Source of the DNA: Basidiobolus meristosporus CBS 931.73
Lineage: Eukaryota > Basidiobolomycota > Basidiobolomycetes > Basidiobolales > Basidiobolaceae
Assembly: GCA_002104905.1 (NCBI GenBank)
Contig: MCFE01000658.1
Span: 1 to 49,131, forward strand
DNA: 49,131 nucleotides
Reading direction: 5' to 3'
Both the position numbers and the translations under genes were made by a program. This document shows positions 10,801-20,678 of this stretch, one piece after another. Position 1 is the stretch's first letter. Every line of letters begins with the position of its first letter. Under the pieces are notes generated by a model. The model worked only from the letters and a program-made list of their open reading frames with translations. It ran no database searches and was not told the DNA's origin.

Positions 10801-12173
10801 TACTCTGCTCTCTCTTGTTGCATTCTTTGATATATGTGGGACTTCTTGTATGCCTGCTCCATTGCCTCAGATGTCTGTGGAATTTGATCTTCCATCCCCG
10901 GAGTGATCTTGCGTTCATGTGGATCTGTGACTGCAGTAAGGAAATCTGAGGTGGTCTGGCGAGGTACGTCTTGGAATCCAAGGGAGATGAAGTATTGTCT
11001 GGCTTCTGTGGCGGGCCCGAAATAGACACAACGCCCCTCGTCTAGAACCAAGACCTTGTCGAACTCACGGTAGATACTCTCCGACGCTTGGTAGATTGTA
11101 ACCAGAGTAGCTTTGTGCATAATGTTGGTCATGATGCGCAATGATTTAATGTAGCTCAGTGCGGATGAAGCATCCAATCCCTTGGTACTGCCATCCCACA
11201 TGTTAATGGCCGCACGGGCAGTCATCTGCTCAGCAATAGATAGACGCTTTCTTTCGCCACCAGAGACACCGCGGACAAACTCGTTACCAACCAGGGTATG
11301 AAGAGTGTGCGACAGACCAAACATCTTCAACAACGTGTCTCGGACGTTCTGAACAAAGGATTTCTTGTTTTCGTCGGGCAATCGCTTCCCTGGCGTCTTG
11401 CACTTCAGAGCAAAGTTCATTGTCTCCTGCACGGTAAGAGTCGGGAAATGGAAGTCATCCTCGGGGTTGTATGCTACCTCGCCAGTGTACTTCTTGGCAA
11501 ATTCTTCTGCGGAAATGCCACCGTAAGAGACGTCCCCTTCGATCTTCTTGTACTGCTTTCGCTCATTTGAAAGCACTCTCAACAGGGTGGAGCAACCAGC
11601 GCCTGGCCTACCCAGTACAAACAGCATCTCTCCGTCTTTGCAGAAGCCATCGATTTCGTGGAGGATCACCCTCCCTTCATCCTTGTCACCATGTTCGCGT
11701 TTGGCAAATGGGTTGAATAACCTCCCCAACTTTCGGAATGGGGTTCCACAATCAGGGGCATATACTCGGCCAACCTTATCTCCAATCACAGTTAGATTCT
11801 TGAATGTTAATCCGATTCGCTTCTCCTTGATGTCGGCATTTTTGTTTTGCAGGCATTGTGTTTGAAAGAAATCGTTCAGGTCGAAACCGTCATCTTCGCG
11901 GCCTTCCTCCAGGACGGTATCCGAGCTTGCCCGTGCGCTTCTCTGATGGATGGTCGATATGCGAGAGAGCTCTCTTCGTAGATCTTCGTATTCTCCGGTG
12001 GCTCCAATGACGTCAATGTTTGGCTCACCCTCGCCCCAGTCACCGGTGGACCCCTCGGTGTCGAAATGTGTGCGGACTCTCAGATTGGTGTCTTGAGTCT
12101 TCTCTTTCTGGCCCTCGTCTCCAAGCACGGTAGAGCCGCTGTGGCAACTCTCACGCTCATTATTAGATGACAT
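7809..12173 (-). CDS. Full-size PDR-type (ABCG) ABC transporter
   Basis: Intronless 1454-residue ORF with the (NBD-TMD)2 order of fungal pleiotropic drug resistance pumps. NBD1 has the PDR-specific Walker A GRPGAGCST (residues 188-196; Cys replaces the usual Lys), signature VSGGERKRLSIAEQ and the altered Walker B/D-loop MWDGSTKGLDAS. NBD2 has a canonical Walker A GASGAGKTT (about 868-876), the degenerate signature VEQRKRLTIGVEL and LVFLDEPTSGLDAQ. These asymmetric sites are normal for the family, in which only one composite site hydrolyses ATP. Each NBD is followed by about six membrane helices and an extracellular loop rich in Cys. Expected role: plasma-membrane efflux of xenobiotics or lipids. 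The N-terminal 110 residues are acidic, Ser/Thr-rich and probably regulatory. Convergent with the TM9 gene, 276 bp apart. Confidence 0.97.
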   Translation of the reverse strand: MSSNNERESCHSGSTVLGDEGQKEKTQDTNLRVRTHFDTEGSTGDWGEGEPNIDVIGATGEYEDLRRELSRISTIHQRSARASSDTVLEEGREDDGFDLNDFFQTQCLQNKNADIKEKRIGLTFKNLTVIGDKVGRVYAPDCGTPFRKLGRLFNPFAKREHGDKDEGRVILHEIDGFCKDGEMLFVLGRPGAGCSTLLRVLSNERKQYKKIEGDVSYGGISAEEFAKKYTGEVAYNPEDDFHFPTLTVQETMNFALKCKTPGKRLPDENKKSFVQNVRDTLLKMFGLSHTLHTLVGNEFVRGVSGGERKRLSIAEQMTARAAINMWDGSTKGLDASSALSYIKSLRIMTNIMHKATLVTIYQASESIYREFDKVLVLDEGRCVYFGPATEARQYFISLGFQDVPRQTTSDFLTAVTDPHERKITPGMEDQIPQTSEAMEQAYKKSHIYQRMQQERAEYEDYLSRAAPEKDFRKHVEESKQKHVPNKSPYTTSYVQQVKALTLRQFQLTLGDRAALISRYSSILIKAAIVGTAFLKLPTDNTSGAFTRGGVLFFSLLFNSLVAQAEVPTAMSGRSILYKHKSFAFYYPSAYYIAQMVADIPFMMIQIILFSVILYWTAGLQAEAGKFFNFMFILLVCSFSLTAYFRMFAAYSPNFDVATRTSGLVLVAFLLYTGYLIPQNNMHGWFVWIYWINPLAYGFKALMSNEFHGLRFTCSEFDLVPRGPGYTNIDYQTCTLAGSQPGVNYVDGADYLIKSFGYNTHDMWKDTVTVICWWVLYSILAMIAMEVKQFGRGGFTLNMFKPTKKLAQETGQESRVKVDEKSDDIQLQGTTFTWHNIDYVVPAKGFPEGKQLLNKIDGWVKPGQMTALMGASGAGKTTLLDVLAQRKSIGKVTGDILVDERPIGPDFQRTTGYCEQMDVHNPAVTVRESLQFSAYLRQPAEVSKAEKDAYVEEIIRLLEMEDIADAVIGDVETGVGISVEQRKRLTIGVELVAKPKLVFLDEPTSGLDAQAAFNIIRFMRKLANQGQAVLCTIHQPSAVLFDFFDHMLLLARGGKTVYFGELGPDSKTILGYFERNGAPSCAPDANPAEYILDVINDKRALDWPSIWNESPEKKQTQQTLDHITPKQLTREELKNQREFATPFGTQLKVVWTRMALSWWRNPTYNLGRHMFCTVFSLLLGFSFYKMGHSQGELQARVFALFQSSVMGTIFMNLSQPRFIEERNVYNREHSSKMYGWKPFWLSIMLTELPFLLVTITTFWLIFYYICGYSEASAHAIYSWLMYVVFAFFTISLGQMIASFSSSKQMAALLNPFFFSMLNLFCGVVVPHNSMPGFWRAWMYWLDPFHYWIEGLVVNELHNFKVTCKPDEFYVFNPPSGQTCGQYAGQFLTKAAGYLNNYNATTGCEYCSASLGDDFFVPLGWSYHHRWRNFGFMCMFWLFNIVVTGFVIAKFRSNSR

Positions 12174-13218
12174 TGGCTTGAAGTATGTGTTGAGTGGATT
12201 TCTATGTATATGACAGTTGTTCTATGGGATCTTTCAAAGATGTACGGCTCAGGAAGGCTCTGCTAGGCTTAAATATGCCCACCCACGGTATTTCTCGGCA
12301 TCGCTTCGGCTGAAATAGACCTACGTCCCGTCAAGTATTCATTGTAGTCTAGACACCCCTTCCAGAGTTTACTTGGTATCGGATCCAAAGCTCCGATTCA
12401 CCCGACTGTATTGTGGTAGCTATGGCCATACTTCTTGCTGTAGCCACTTTGGCTTGACATACTCCAAGCGAAAACTCACGCATGATCAAACTTCCTTTTC
12501 TAACCATAGGATGCCGTTGTGCTACCGAAAATCCTCGGGAATCACCAAGAAGCCGGTAAATACAGTTGAGTAAAATACGGGCTTTCCATCACTCCTAATC
12601 CGGATTAGGAAATCCTATCAGCTATGTCTATCCATCTTCCTTATCGGTATCACGACTTTGCCAGATTTGGACACACTATCTTCATTTTAACTACTGAGAT
12701 CTTATCTCGACAACCACAATAACTTCGGTGGGAATCATCCCGCAGCGCCGATGTTGGAAGCCAACAATCACTAACCAGACAGCAAACGAGTGTACCAACG
12801 GCTGGTATGCTCATAGAATAGCTGCGCTCAATGACTGACACAGTCATAGAGGCGTACCAGCATCCAAGACATATCCATCCAAATGCATAATTGCTTCAAT
12901 ACGAGCGTACTGAACAAATCATTTCTAAATAGGATCATGCGACTATATGGAGAATACTACAAGCGTGTATCCTCCGTAGCCATATACAAGAAGATAAGTA
13001 ACCAAATGTGAATATCATAAATATATATTGTCTTTCCTATTTGGCTTCCTTACACATACTCGAAATGTAGTTAGCATTAACCTATATGGCTCCTTGAAAA
13101 TAATCGGGCTATAGGCAGGATAATCATTCATATTTATTTTACATATTTATTTTACACTATGCATACACACATTACTCTAGCCACTGGACTGGTAGAAGCT
13201 GCTGTAGATATTGTATGT
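12174..13218. other. Upstream region of the ABC transporter
   Basis: About 1 kb without a convincing gene. It holds the transporter promoter and, at 12593-12610, a perfect 18-bp palindrome (listed separately). The part beyond about 12850 is AT-rich and grades into the LTR graveyard. Confidence 0.5.
12593..12610. promoter_or_regulatory. Perfect 18-bp palindrome, candidate operator
   Basis: TCCTAATCCGGATTAGGA reads identically on both strands and lies about 420 bp upstream of the ABC transporter ATG (12173). PDR transporters are commonly controlled by dimeric zinc-cluster factors binding symmetric sites (family knowledge). The site does not match the yeast PDRE core TCCGCGGA, so the factor is unknown. 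Confidence 0.35.
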
Positions 13219-13560
13219 GTTGCAAGGCTCTAGGGAGTATTAAAAGTGACCCAAAAATCTAATAGAAATGCATAATATTAACTTGTTAAGCTTAAAGAGG
13301 TATGTATACTTCGATGAGGGCCTTGTAGGGTTAGCTATAAAGATGTACTTCAAAAGCTTTAAGAAAGTAGTGTATCAAATTCGGGGTCTTTTGGCTAAGC
13401 TTTAAAGCTTTGTTAATATTCGGAACTTCTCAATTTATGCACTTGCCTAATATTGTAAAAGCTAATTCCCAAGAGAATAGCTCGTTACTTAGCTTTAAGC
13501 TAAATAGAAACTTACAACATATAGATAATCAGGGTGTAAGCAAGATAAGTACAACAGCTC
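13219..13560 (-). repeat. Very degraded LTR-like stretch
   Basis: Begins TGTTGCAAGGCTCTAGGGAG and continues with short matches to the reversed Copia LTR edge. Homology fades after about 40 bp, so the right boundary is a guess. Confidence 0.25.
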
Positions 13561-13677
13561 TCTATACCCAAATAATACACTGATTCCGTTACTTTGATCC
13601 TAGTAAATGGACTCAATTATTTCCTTACCAGAGTCTCTTACAGGATATATTAGGATCAGATATACCAGAATATTAGA

Positions 13678-13830
13678 TGGAATCCTCCTAATCATATTTT
13701 ACGTGTTTATCTTGCCTAGACCATGCAAAAGTATAAATACCACTTTTACATTCAATAAGTCATCAAGTGAAAACCGCCCAATCTACTTGTTCTCTCAATC
13801 ACTTCCAATATTTCCAAGACTCTTACAAAA
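13678..13830 (+). repeat. 3' half of a Copia-family LTR
   Basis: Matches the last about 150 bp of the family LTR, including the TATA region (AAAAGTATAAATACCACTTT), CATTCAATAAGTCATCAAG and the end CCAAGACTCTTACAAAA. The left half is not recognisable. Confidence 0.7.
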
Positions 13831-14121
13831 TAAGCATCTCAGATACTCACTTTGCAGCAGACAAGCAGACATCTTGTCTGGTAGCAGACTAGGCCAACTG
13901 GCATTTGTACCATTCAAATACCAGCTGTATACTAGCTAAAAATCCAATGAATTCCAGCTTTGAGACTTTTCTAAGGGATTCTGAGAATACTTTTATACCC
14001 TACACTTGCATCTCCAAAGTCTAATAGAGTTGTAAGTTTAACTCATATAACTAATAGCTCACACAGTAAAAATGAAACTTGTATATCTATTTGTAGTTTA
14101 CCTCTGAATACAATTTTTGCC

Positions 14122-14471
14122 TGTTGTAAAAAATTCGGAATTCCACCTAAATATTCACCTAACTTGGCCACTTAGATCATTGCCTTCAAATCCTAGAGAA
14201 TACTGACTAAATCTCTTGTTGGGATTCACCTGGAATATTTTCACCAAAATATCAGGTACCCAGAACATGAAAATTAGATTAATTGTATAAATAGCCACAA
14301 ACTCTGCACACATGCTCTTGGGACCTTCCTTAACCTATTCCATGTGTTTGCTATGCCAAGACCATGTAAAAGTATAAATACTACTTTTACATTCAATAAA
14401 TCATCAAGTGAAAATCATGTTATCTATTTGTTCTCCCAATCACTTCCAATATCTCCAAGACTCTTATAACA
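14122..14471 (+). repeat. Full-length solo LTR, Copia family
   Basis: A 350-bp copy starting TGTTGTAAAAAATTCGG and ending CTCTTATAACACA, collinear with the LTRs at 40487, 41649 and 43710. It carries the same TATA box (AAAGTATAAATAC). Flanking pentamers do not match, so its target duplication has decayed or recombined. Confidence 0.85.
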
Positions 14472-14546
14472 CAATACACCAGTACTACTATAGGCTTTAT
14501 AGTTACGTCTAAGTATTTTATTGACCATGGCACTTTGTATTGAAAG

Positions 14547-14876
14547 TTTTGTAACAGCACCTGAATATTTATCCAAATTACATATATCAATGTCTATAAG
14601 CCTTAGAAAATTCTGGGAAATCGGTTGTGGGGATTTACATGAAATACTTTCATTAGAATATCAGGTACCCAAAGCATAATATGAAAATAGATTATCTGAG
14701 CAGCCACAAACTTTACACACATGCTCATGTGGCCTTCCAAAGCATATTTTATGTGCTTGTTCTGCCATTACCGTGTAAAAGTATAAATATCACATTTACA
14801 TTCATTGAATCATTAAATGAAAACCACTTGATCTACTTATTCTTGCAGTCACTTCCAATAGCTCCAGAGTTGTTGC
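14547..14876 (+). repeat. Diverged solo LTR, arm of an inverted pair
   Basis: Family LTR in plus orientation, recognisable from CACCTGAATATTTATCC through the GGTACCC block and AAAAGTATAAATATCAC. It abuts the next, oppositely oriented LTR. Confidence 0.65.
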
Positions 14877-15235
14877 TGTTGCAATATTCTGAGGAGTATT
14901 GGCAGTGATGTGGAGAACTAGAGGATTTATATGTTATTCACTTATAGATTTCTTGATCAAAAGCATGGTATTTATACTTTTGATGAAGTAGAGCAAGCAA
15001 ACGTGTAGAGTTTGTTAAGAAAGGTCCCAAGAATATGTGTGCAAAGTTTGGGGGCTTTTGGACAGCTTTGAGAAAGATCATAATCTGGGGTACCTGATAA
15101 TTTGGTGAAAATATTCTAAGTAAATCCCGACAAGAAATTTGGTCAGGACAGAATGCTGATCAAAGAATAAGATCTATGTGACTAAGTTAGCATGAACATT
15201 TTGGTGACAACTTAATAATTACAACAATTACAACA
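14877..15235 (-). repeat. Diverged solo LTR, second arm of an inverted pair
   Basis: Reverse-orientation LTR running from TGTTGCAATATTCTG to AATTACAACA. Key segments include GGTATTTATACTTTTGATG (reversed TATA region), GTGTGCAAAGTTTGGGGGC and GGGGTACCTGATAATTTGG. Together with the copy to its left it makes a roughly 700-bp imperfect palindrome. Confidence 0.7.
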
Positions 15236-15289
15236 CCCAGGATATGGGAGGATCTTTAAGTTGTCAAGGGTCTACAAGCTTTTGGACAG

Positions 15290-15445
15290 ATTGTTTGGAT
15301 CATCCTCAGCATATTCTGTATGTTTATTTTGCCAAGATCATATAAAAGTGTAACTACCCCTTTCATATAGTAAATCATCAAGTCAAGGTTGCATAATACT
15401 ATTGCTCTGCCAATTACTTCCAGTATTTCCAAGACTCTCACAATA
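15290..15445 (+). repeat. Partial Copia-family LTR
   Basis: The 3' part of an LTR: TGCCAAGATCATATAAAAGTG, TAAATCATCAAGTCAAGG and the end CCAAGACTCTCACAATA are recognisable. Confidence 0.55.
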
Positions 15446-15504
15446 AATACAAGTGGGTATCATATAATTCTTCTAGCTCTCCTATACACTTCTAATACTC
15501 CCTA

Positions 15505-15612
15505 CAACTTTACAACAAAAGTGTCAACATTACATTTGCATTCAACAAAGCACTGAGTGAGACCATGTAATACACTGGCTCTGCCAAAGACTTCCAGCAT
15601 CCCCAGAACTAT
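15505..15612 (+). repeat. Degraded LTR fragment
   Basis: Short stretch with AAAAGTGTCAACATTAC, GCATTCAACAAAGCACTGAG and GACTTCCAGCATCCCCAGAAC, each a mutated version of the LTR 3' end. Confidence 0.4.
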
Positions 15613-15750
15613 GGCAGAATCTCAAACCTATAGTAGTTTTTTATAGTGGCTTGGAATTGGTACTCGGACAGCATCCTACCAAATTTTCACAGCAGCAATT
15701 TCTACTCATTCTGCAATGGGCTCCAACAATGTATGACAATAGCTTGGTTA

Positions 15751-16101
15751 TGTTGCAAGAGTATTGGAGATTTTGTAAGTGATTGGGAGAACAAGTAGAT
15801 TATGTGGCTTTCACTTGATGATTTATTGAATGCAAAAGTGGTCTTTATACTGTGGCATGGACTTGGCAAAATGAGGATGTACAGTACAATTGATAAGGCC
15901 CCATGAGCATGGGCGCAAAGTTTGGGGGGGGGCTTTGGACCACTTTAAGGGTACCTCATATCCTGGGCACCTGATGTTGTGGTAAAATATTCCAAGTAAA
16001 TCCCAGCAAGGAATTTGGACAGGATATTCCAAGATTCATAGAACATGATCCAAATGACCAAGTTGATGGAATATTTAGGTGCGATTACGAAATTTACAAC
16101 A
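15751..16101 (-). repeat. Full-length solo LTR, Copia family
   Basis: 351 bp in reverse orientation, from TGTTGCAAGAGTATTGGAG to GAAATTTACAACA. Both termini keep the family inverted repeat TGTTG/CAACA. Flanking pentamers GGTTA and TATCA differ. No internal retroelement sequence is attached. Confidence 0.8.
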
Positions 16102-16229
16102 TATCATTCGTCTAAATACTCCCAAGTAGTGTTAGAGTTGCTTAGCGCCAGTAGGTTTTGGCCAGTCATTGATGTTGACCACTTTTAGTGGGCCTAGTTG
16201 GTGGCCAGCTGGCGGGACTGTAAACCCAA

Positions 16230-17150
16230 GTAAACTGATTTTGAGTTGAGCAAAACTGCAATAGAATTCGCGGAATAGGAACAAGCAAACCCATTCCGAC
16301 CCCACCAGTATGCCATCCATAGTCAACCCAACATTTACAGCAAAGATATAACTGTTTCTCGACCTGCTCAAAGAAATCAATCTGGACTTTGTTGATGGAG
16401 AGTCCGGTTCATCCATCCCAACATATCATGGGTTCCGGTGATATTACGACCCCAAACCTCACATCCATCTTTTCCGGGTCTTCCTGACATATCCCATGAT
16501 TTTCTTGAGGACGCATGAGAACCATTTGTCCCTATCATCTACCCCAAGTCTAGCAAGTGAGAGGCACGCCTGGAAATACCGAGAAAATGCTTGCCGTTGG
16601 ATACTGCCAATATGTGTGGCTCTTGGTGGGTGAAGTCGTCAGATCGGAACGATTAGTTGCGACACAAATAGGAATCCACGGGGCATCCTCGGAAGCAAAA
16701 TCGGTGAGATCGTGCCTAACCTCCTGGAACCACCACGAGCTCCTCTCCCATCGACCCCGAGCTACTCTCGCACACACAGTATACCGTCGTTTAAACACCA
16801 CAGGCTTCCTCTAATCATCCCAACCTCCCAAATGCGTGCTCCGTCTTGGGGGGAGGGGTCTGTTTGAAGAGATGGAAAGTCCCCGAATTTCGTACACATT
16901 CCACGGCATCCAGTACCTGATGATCTGCATCCGTGGCCCAGTCGGGTGACCGAAAATCCCGTTCCGTTCCACATGTGCACTGCAAACCTCACCGAACCAC
17001 CGCTTCCAAGATTCCCAGCCAATCGCTCCCAGCCCGCAGCAGGTTCGTTCAATGGAAAGAGCGTAGCGATCGGTAGTCGAGTAATTCCACATCTGAATGA
17101 TTTCGAGAAGGAAAGCACGCTTCCATCACTGGAGAAGACCGCGACCAATG
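16230..17150 (-). pseudogene. Possible degenerate Rab/RABL3-like small GTPase
   Basis: No single ORF, but three minus-strand pieces occur in the order of a Ras-superfamily G domain. (1) About 17118-17030: LEIIQMWNYSTTDRYALSIE, where Rabs have LQIWDTAGQERF. (2) About 16745-16625: WWFQEVRHDLTDF then WIPICVATNRSDL, where Rabs have a helix and the G4 motif NKxDL. (3) About 16383-16330: IDFFEQVEKQLYLCC, resembling the C-terminal helix and a Cys pair. No P-loop (GxxxxGKS/T) was found in about 500 bases upstream, and the DxxG residues are lost. Intron placement is unclear. It may be a real divergent GTPase with unplaced exons, a dead copy, or chance. Confidence 0.25.
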
Positions 17151-17159
17151 ACAATGGAT

Positions 17160-17745
17160 CACGACATCATGGAAAGATGACAGATTGAACCGAGCCAATC
17201 AATCACGCGTAACCAAGCCAAGATTCCATTAATGTTGCCCTAAACGAGGCCATTTCGCTTCCCCTTCCCTCCCCCCAGTTGTGCCTAATGAGGTTCAAAA
17301 ATGGCTTAACGATGAGGATCTAGATGGATGGCTTGCGTTCAGTGATTGTCATCTAAACGAACATCTTGAATCCACCTCGTCACCTTGGGTCAACAAAAGC
17401 CATATGACGGCCCGTTTCACAGGGAACTCACCAGTTTCACGATCACTGCTCTATGTGGCATTGGACTCCATCCAATTCGGGCTCGATTGGGGAGAATGGA
17501 CTACATGGTCGAATGTGCGGTGGAATTTAATAGGAAATACAATAAACAGTATGTAACACGGTGTCGATTGGTGACAAGTCTTGTAACCAATAAATCCATC
17601 TGATTAGTGGTGGTGGTACAGGGTGAGCGGTTGCAGGTGATATGGTGGTGAAGAGGATGGGTAGAGGGGATGCGGTGTGGAAAGAAGGTGGAAATATACA
17701 AAAAAATACATGGTTCGGCGTATGTGTGGGTAGGTGTGTTTGTGC
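17160..17745. other. Intergenic with one unassigned small ORF
   Basis: An open stretch at 17287-17556 on the plus strand has no recognisable motif and no ATG near its beginning in good context, so it is not called as a gene. Nothing else is seen. Confidence 0.35.
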
Positions 17746-18354
17746 TTACACTACACTACTGGGCGTCCTACAGTTTCGGTCACCATAGCTTAGTTTACAC
17801 CTCCACCAACTTCTGGGGGCTTCAGGCTCTTCAGAAATACCGTTCTCTTTCATGTTGTCTTGAGCGTTGAGTATACCATACGCATATCTGCTGAAGCGGA
17901 GATACTGCTCGATGTACAACACCCACTGGGTGAACTCGACTTCCGAGACGAACAAGTCGAACCCAATGGCGACCAGGAAGGTTTGCTCGACGGTGGTAAG
18001 CTCGCCAACTTCAATGCCGGAAATCCACGACCAGCTAGCGTTGGTGAAAGAGTCGTCTTCCAGGACTTTGTGGGCGAGCATGATGGCCACTACGACTGCG
18101 TGGTGCAGAGAGTCGATGGTCCGGAGGTGGGCACCTTTGGTTATTCGTTGTATGTACTTGAGTGCCAGCAGAAGCACCGAGGGGGACGCCCCGCTGTTCA
18201 GGATTACTTGCTCGACGTAGGTTCTCAAGGGCAAGCTCAATTCGGTGGTCGCAGTTTGACCGTTCCACATACGGGCCACCATGTCGGTCGTGAATGTGGC
18301 CAGCCTAGGAACAAAGTCCTCCTGTGTCGTCGAAAAAAGCTCAGAGGGAGTCAT
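17746..18354 (-). CDS. PHO80/PCL-type cyclin
   Basis: Single-exon 202-residue protein. The cyclin fold begins with residues resembling a first helix (LRTYVEQVILNSGASPSVLLLALKYIQRI), continues with LHHAVVVAIMLAHKVLEDDSFTNASWSWISGI, and then EVGELTTVEQTFLVAIGFDLFVSEVEFTQWV. This matches the PCL/PHO80 group, which activates PHO85/CDK5-type kinases; D-S-F-T-N-x-S-W is the group hallmark. Known roles are in nutrient signalling, polarity and the G1 phase. The start codon at 18354 gives a short N-terminus before the cyclin box. The C-terminal 35 residues are low in homology. It is divergent from the RING-CH gene across 675 bp. Confidence 0.9.
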   Translation of the reverse strand: MTPSELFSTTQEDFVPRLATFTTDMVARMWNGQTATTELSLPLRTYVEQVILNSGASPSVLLLALKYIQRITKGAHLRTIDSLHHAVVVAIMLAHKVLEDDSFTNASWSWISGIEVGELTTVEQTFLVAIGFDLFVSEVEFTQWVLYIEQYLRFSRYAYGILNAQDNMKENGISEEPEAPRSWWRCKLSYGDRNCRTPSSVV

Positions 18355-19029
18355 CCAAACTGAATGGAGAGAAAATCAAAGATGCGGATTGCAGAGCCTG
18401 TAGGGATTATATGTATATGGTCCTTACAAATACTGGAGATATAGAATAAGCAACCTTCTAAATCCAACCACCGGTTTCTCCGATCTCCTTATTTATTCAA
18501 ATTTAGTCAACCGATATGATCCCGCAGTAGATAATTTAGGAAGTATGATCTATGGCAATGGAATTGGCATTGGCATTGGAAATCCAAGTTCGCGTAATTG
18601 CTAAATCCACCCCCCGAGTTTTTACGGACTAGAATCCCGAATTAGCCACCTTACACATTTTGCAGCAACACGTCTAACTTGGTTTAGTTCACGACATTAC
18701 ATTGTTCCATGTAGGGGTCATGTGCCAGTAACTGGATGCCTGAAAGCCATCAATGAAATGATCGAGGTGGTGAGTGTTGGGTAATAATCTTCCAATGGGC
18801 GTGCCATGATTCTGGGCTCGCTCCACCGCATTAAGGAATATTTAGTCGTATTGGCTGATGTAGAACGTAGGAGTATCTCTCACAAGTGACTTGATATTGA
18901 AGTGCCAACGGAAAACACATAGGTGACTGTATAGATCCAGCCCAACTCCACACTAAAAGTCATAATAGCCCACTTTCCCTTCAACCATTGTGTTTCTCTA
19001 ATACGTTGCGAGTTTGTTCTTTATAACCG
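18355..19029. other. Divergent promoter region
   Basis: The 675-bp gap between the cyclin and RING-CH start codons. A short run of ATTGGCATTGGCATTGG repeats occurs near 18563-18580. No gene seen. Confidence 0.5.
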
Positions 19030-20298
19030 ATGAGTGACTCGGAAAACCTGGTAAAGAACCAGCTTCAACCCAGTACCAATTACTGCCACGCTCAACAAGG
19101 AGCAGCAGGAAAAGGAAAAGCAAGAGGATCCCGATTTGAACTCGGACAAGGTAGACTCAAACAAGGATACTCCCTCAGAAGTGTCACCTGAAGCTGCTCC
19201 AGCGAAATGTGAAGAGTCAAACGAGTACGAGTATAATCAGTTAGGCAGTGACGAAGAATCCAAACCAAAGGACGAGAAAACCACACGCGAAGGGCCCAAA
19301 GCCCTGCAGGATGCAGAGGAACTTTATTCCGAGCATGATTTGCAGACCCCGGTTTCTTCAGACGCCGAAGATTTCTTTGAGGACAGCGTGGAAGAGTCTC
19401 AGCCTCTTCTGACTTCAGAGGAGAAGGACAATGATGCCCGCTTGGAAACAGCCAAAAACGAAAGGGAAAGCTCCGATGACGAAATAAAAGATGAGAAAGC
19501 CCAAGATGATTGTACAAAAGAGAAGGTGGCTAGTGAGGGAGAGGAGAAGCAGTGTCGTATATGCTATGGTGGTCTGGAGGAAGAGCCATCGTTTGGGAAA
19601 CTTATATCCCCTTGCAAATGTAAGGGAACTATGAAATACGTACATCTGGAATGCCTGAACAGTTGGAGATTGGCCAGTGGTGGTGGCAAGAGTTTTTTCG
19701 AGTGCGATAGCTGTCATTACAAATATAATTTCCAGAGAACGGCTATGGCTAAGGTGGCAACTAACCCATGTAAGCTATATTGAAAGAACCAAAGACAAGC
19801 CGACTTTATTAATACTTTTACCAATCTTTAGTTGTTCTAACTCTATTCAGCCTACTGGTGTTCGTCTTTATCATTTTCCTGGCCGGATTTCCCGTGAAGA
19901 TTGCTCTTCAACACAGTGACATGGAGGAGTTCGAGGTTTGGGATGAGTTTGACGATAACCTGATCACCATTATGGACCTGGGCCCGTTTCTTGCTCTGAC
20001 AAACATCGACTTGTTTCACATGTTGCTCGGGTTGGTCCTGGTGGGTATCATAGGGTTTTTGCACTTTTTGGTAAGCACTCTTGCCTTCGGTGGTCCGATT
20101 CCCATCATTGGTTTTGGATATCGCAACGGTGGTTTCCGTGGTAATCGTGGTGACGACCGGTTCGGTGGCGGCATACTGCTGGTTTTGGTGGCAATTGGTA
20201 TAGTCAAGGCGTTCTGGACTGTTTACAAGATCGTTCGTAGCGTGAGTCGAAGAAGCTTAGAGGCAGTAGGGGCAGCCATTCTAGAGGTTCATGAATAG
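19030..20298 (+). CDS. RING-CH (MARCH-type) membrane E3 ubiquitin ligase
   Basis: Three exons (19030-19050, 19100-19769, 19832-20298) encode 385 residues. The first about 150 residues are acidic and Ser/Glu-rich. The RING-CH finger spans about 158-207: CRIC, then SPCKCKGTMKYVHLECLNSW, then FFECDSCHYKY, in the C4HC3 order. Three hydrophobic segments follow at about 232-256, 290-313 and 342-365, separated by a Gly/Arg-rich loop (GNRGDDRFGGG). The C-terminal YKIVRSVSRRSLEAVGAAILEV is typical of fungal members. Such proteins ubiquitinate membrane clients in the ER/Golgi/vacuole system; the substrate is unknown. The start lies in a 21-nt first exon; the 49-nt intron is among the shortest here. Confidence 0.9.
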
Positions 20299-20678
20299 GA
20301 CTTTGTAGCCTCACATCTTGACCTACTCCACACGTTTTGATATGTATATATACATACATATATATACATTTATTCACTTGGTGTAATTCCTTGTGGTTTC
20401 CATTCACACTCACTAACGACTAGTATGATTTCATTGAATGATGGCTGTTCATCTTGATATTCCGAGGTTTATTCTATTCGCATAATCGTTATTAAAGTGG
20501 TCTTATGTTTGTGACATGATGAGAGCTGTGCTGATCATTCTGGCCCCAAAACGAACTTTCCCATAGAGTTGATTCGCTGATGGCTGATTTCCCGGCTAAT
20601 CCATTCCAGCAATCAGTGTTTATCATTTGCTAGAGCTGCCTTTTATTTCTTTGTCTGGACTAGCAGCGAATACTCGTC
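20299..20678. other. Intergenic with AT dinucleotide tract
   Basis: Contains the RING-CH 3' region and the GT34 promoter. An alternating purine-pyrimidine AT-rich stretch (TATGTATATATACATACATA) lies at about 20341-20370 and could form a hairpin. Nothing else seen. Confidence 0.45.
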
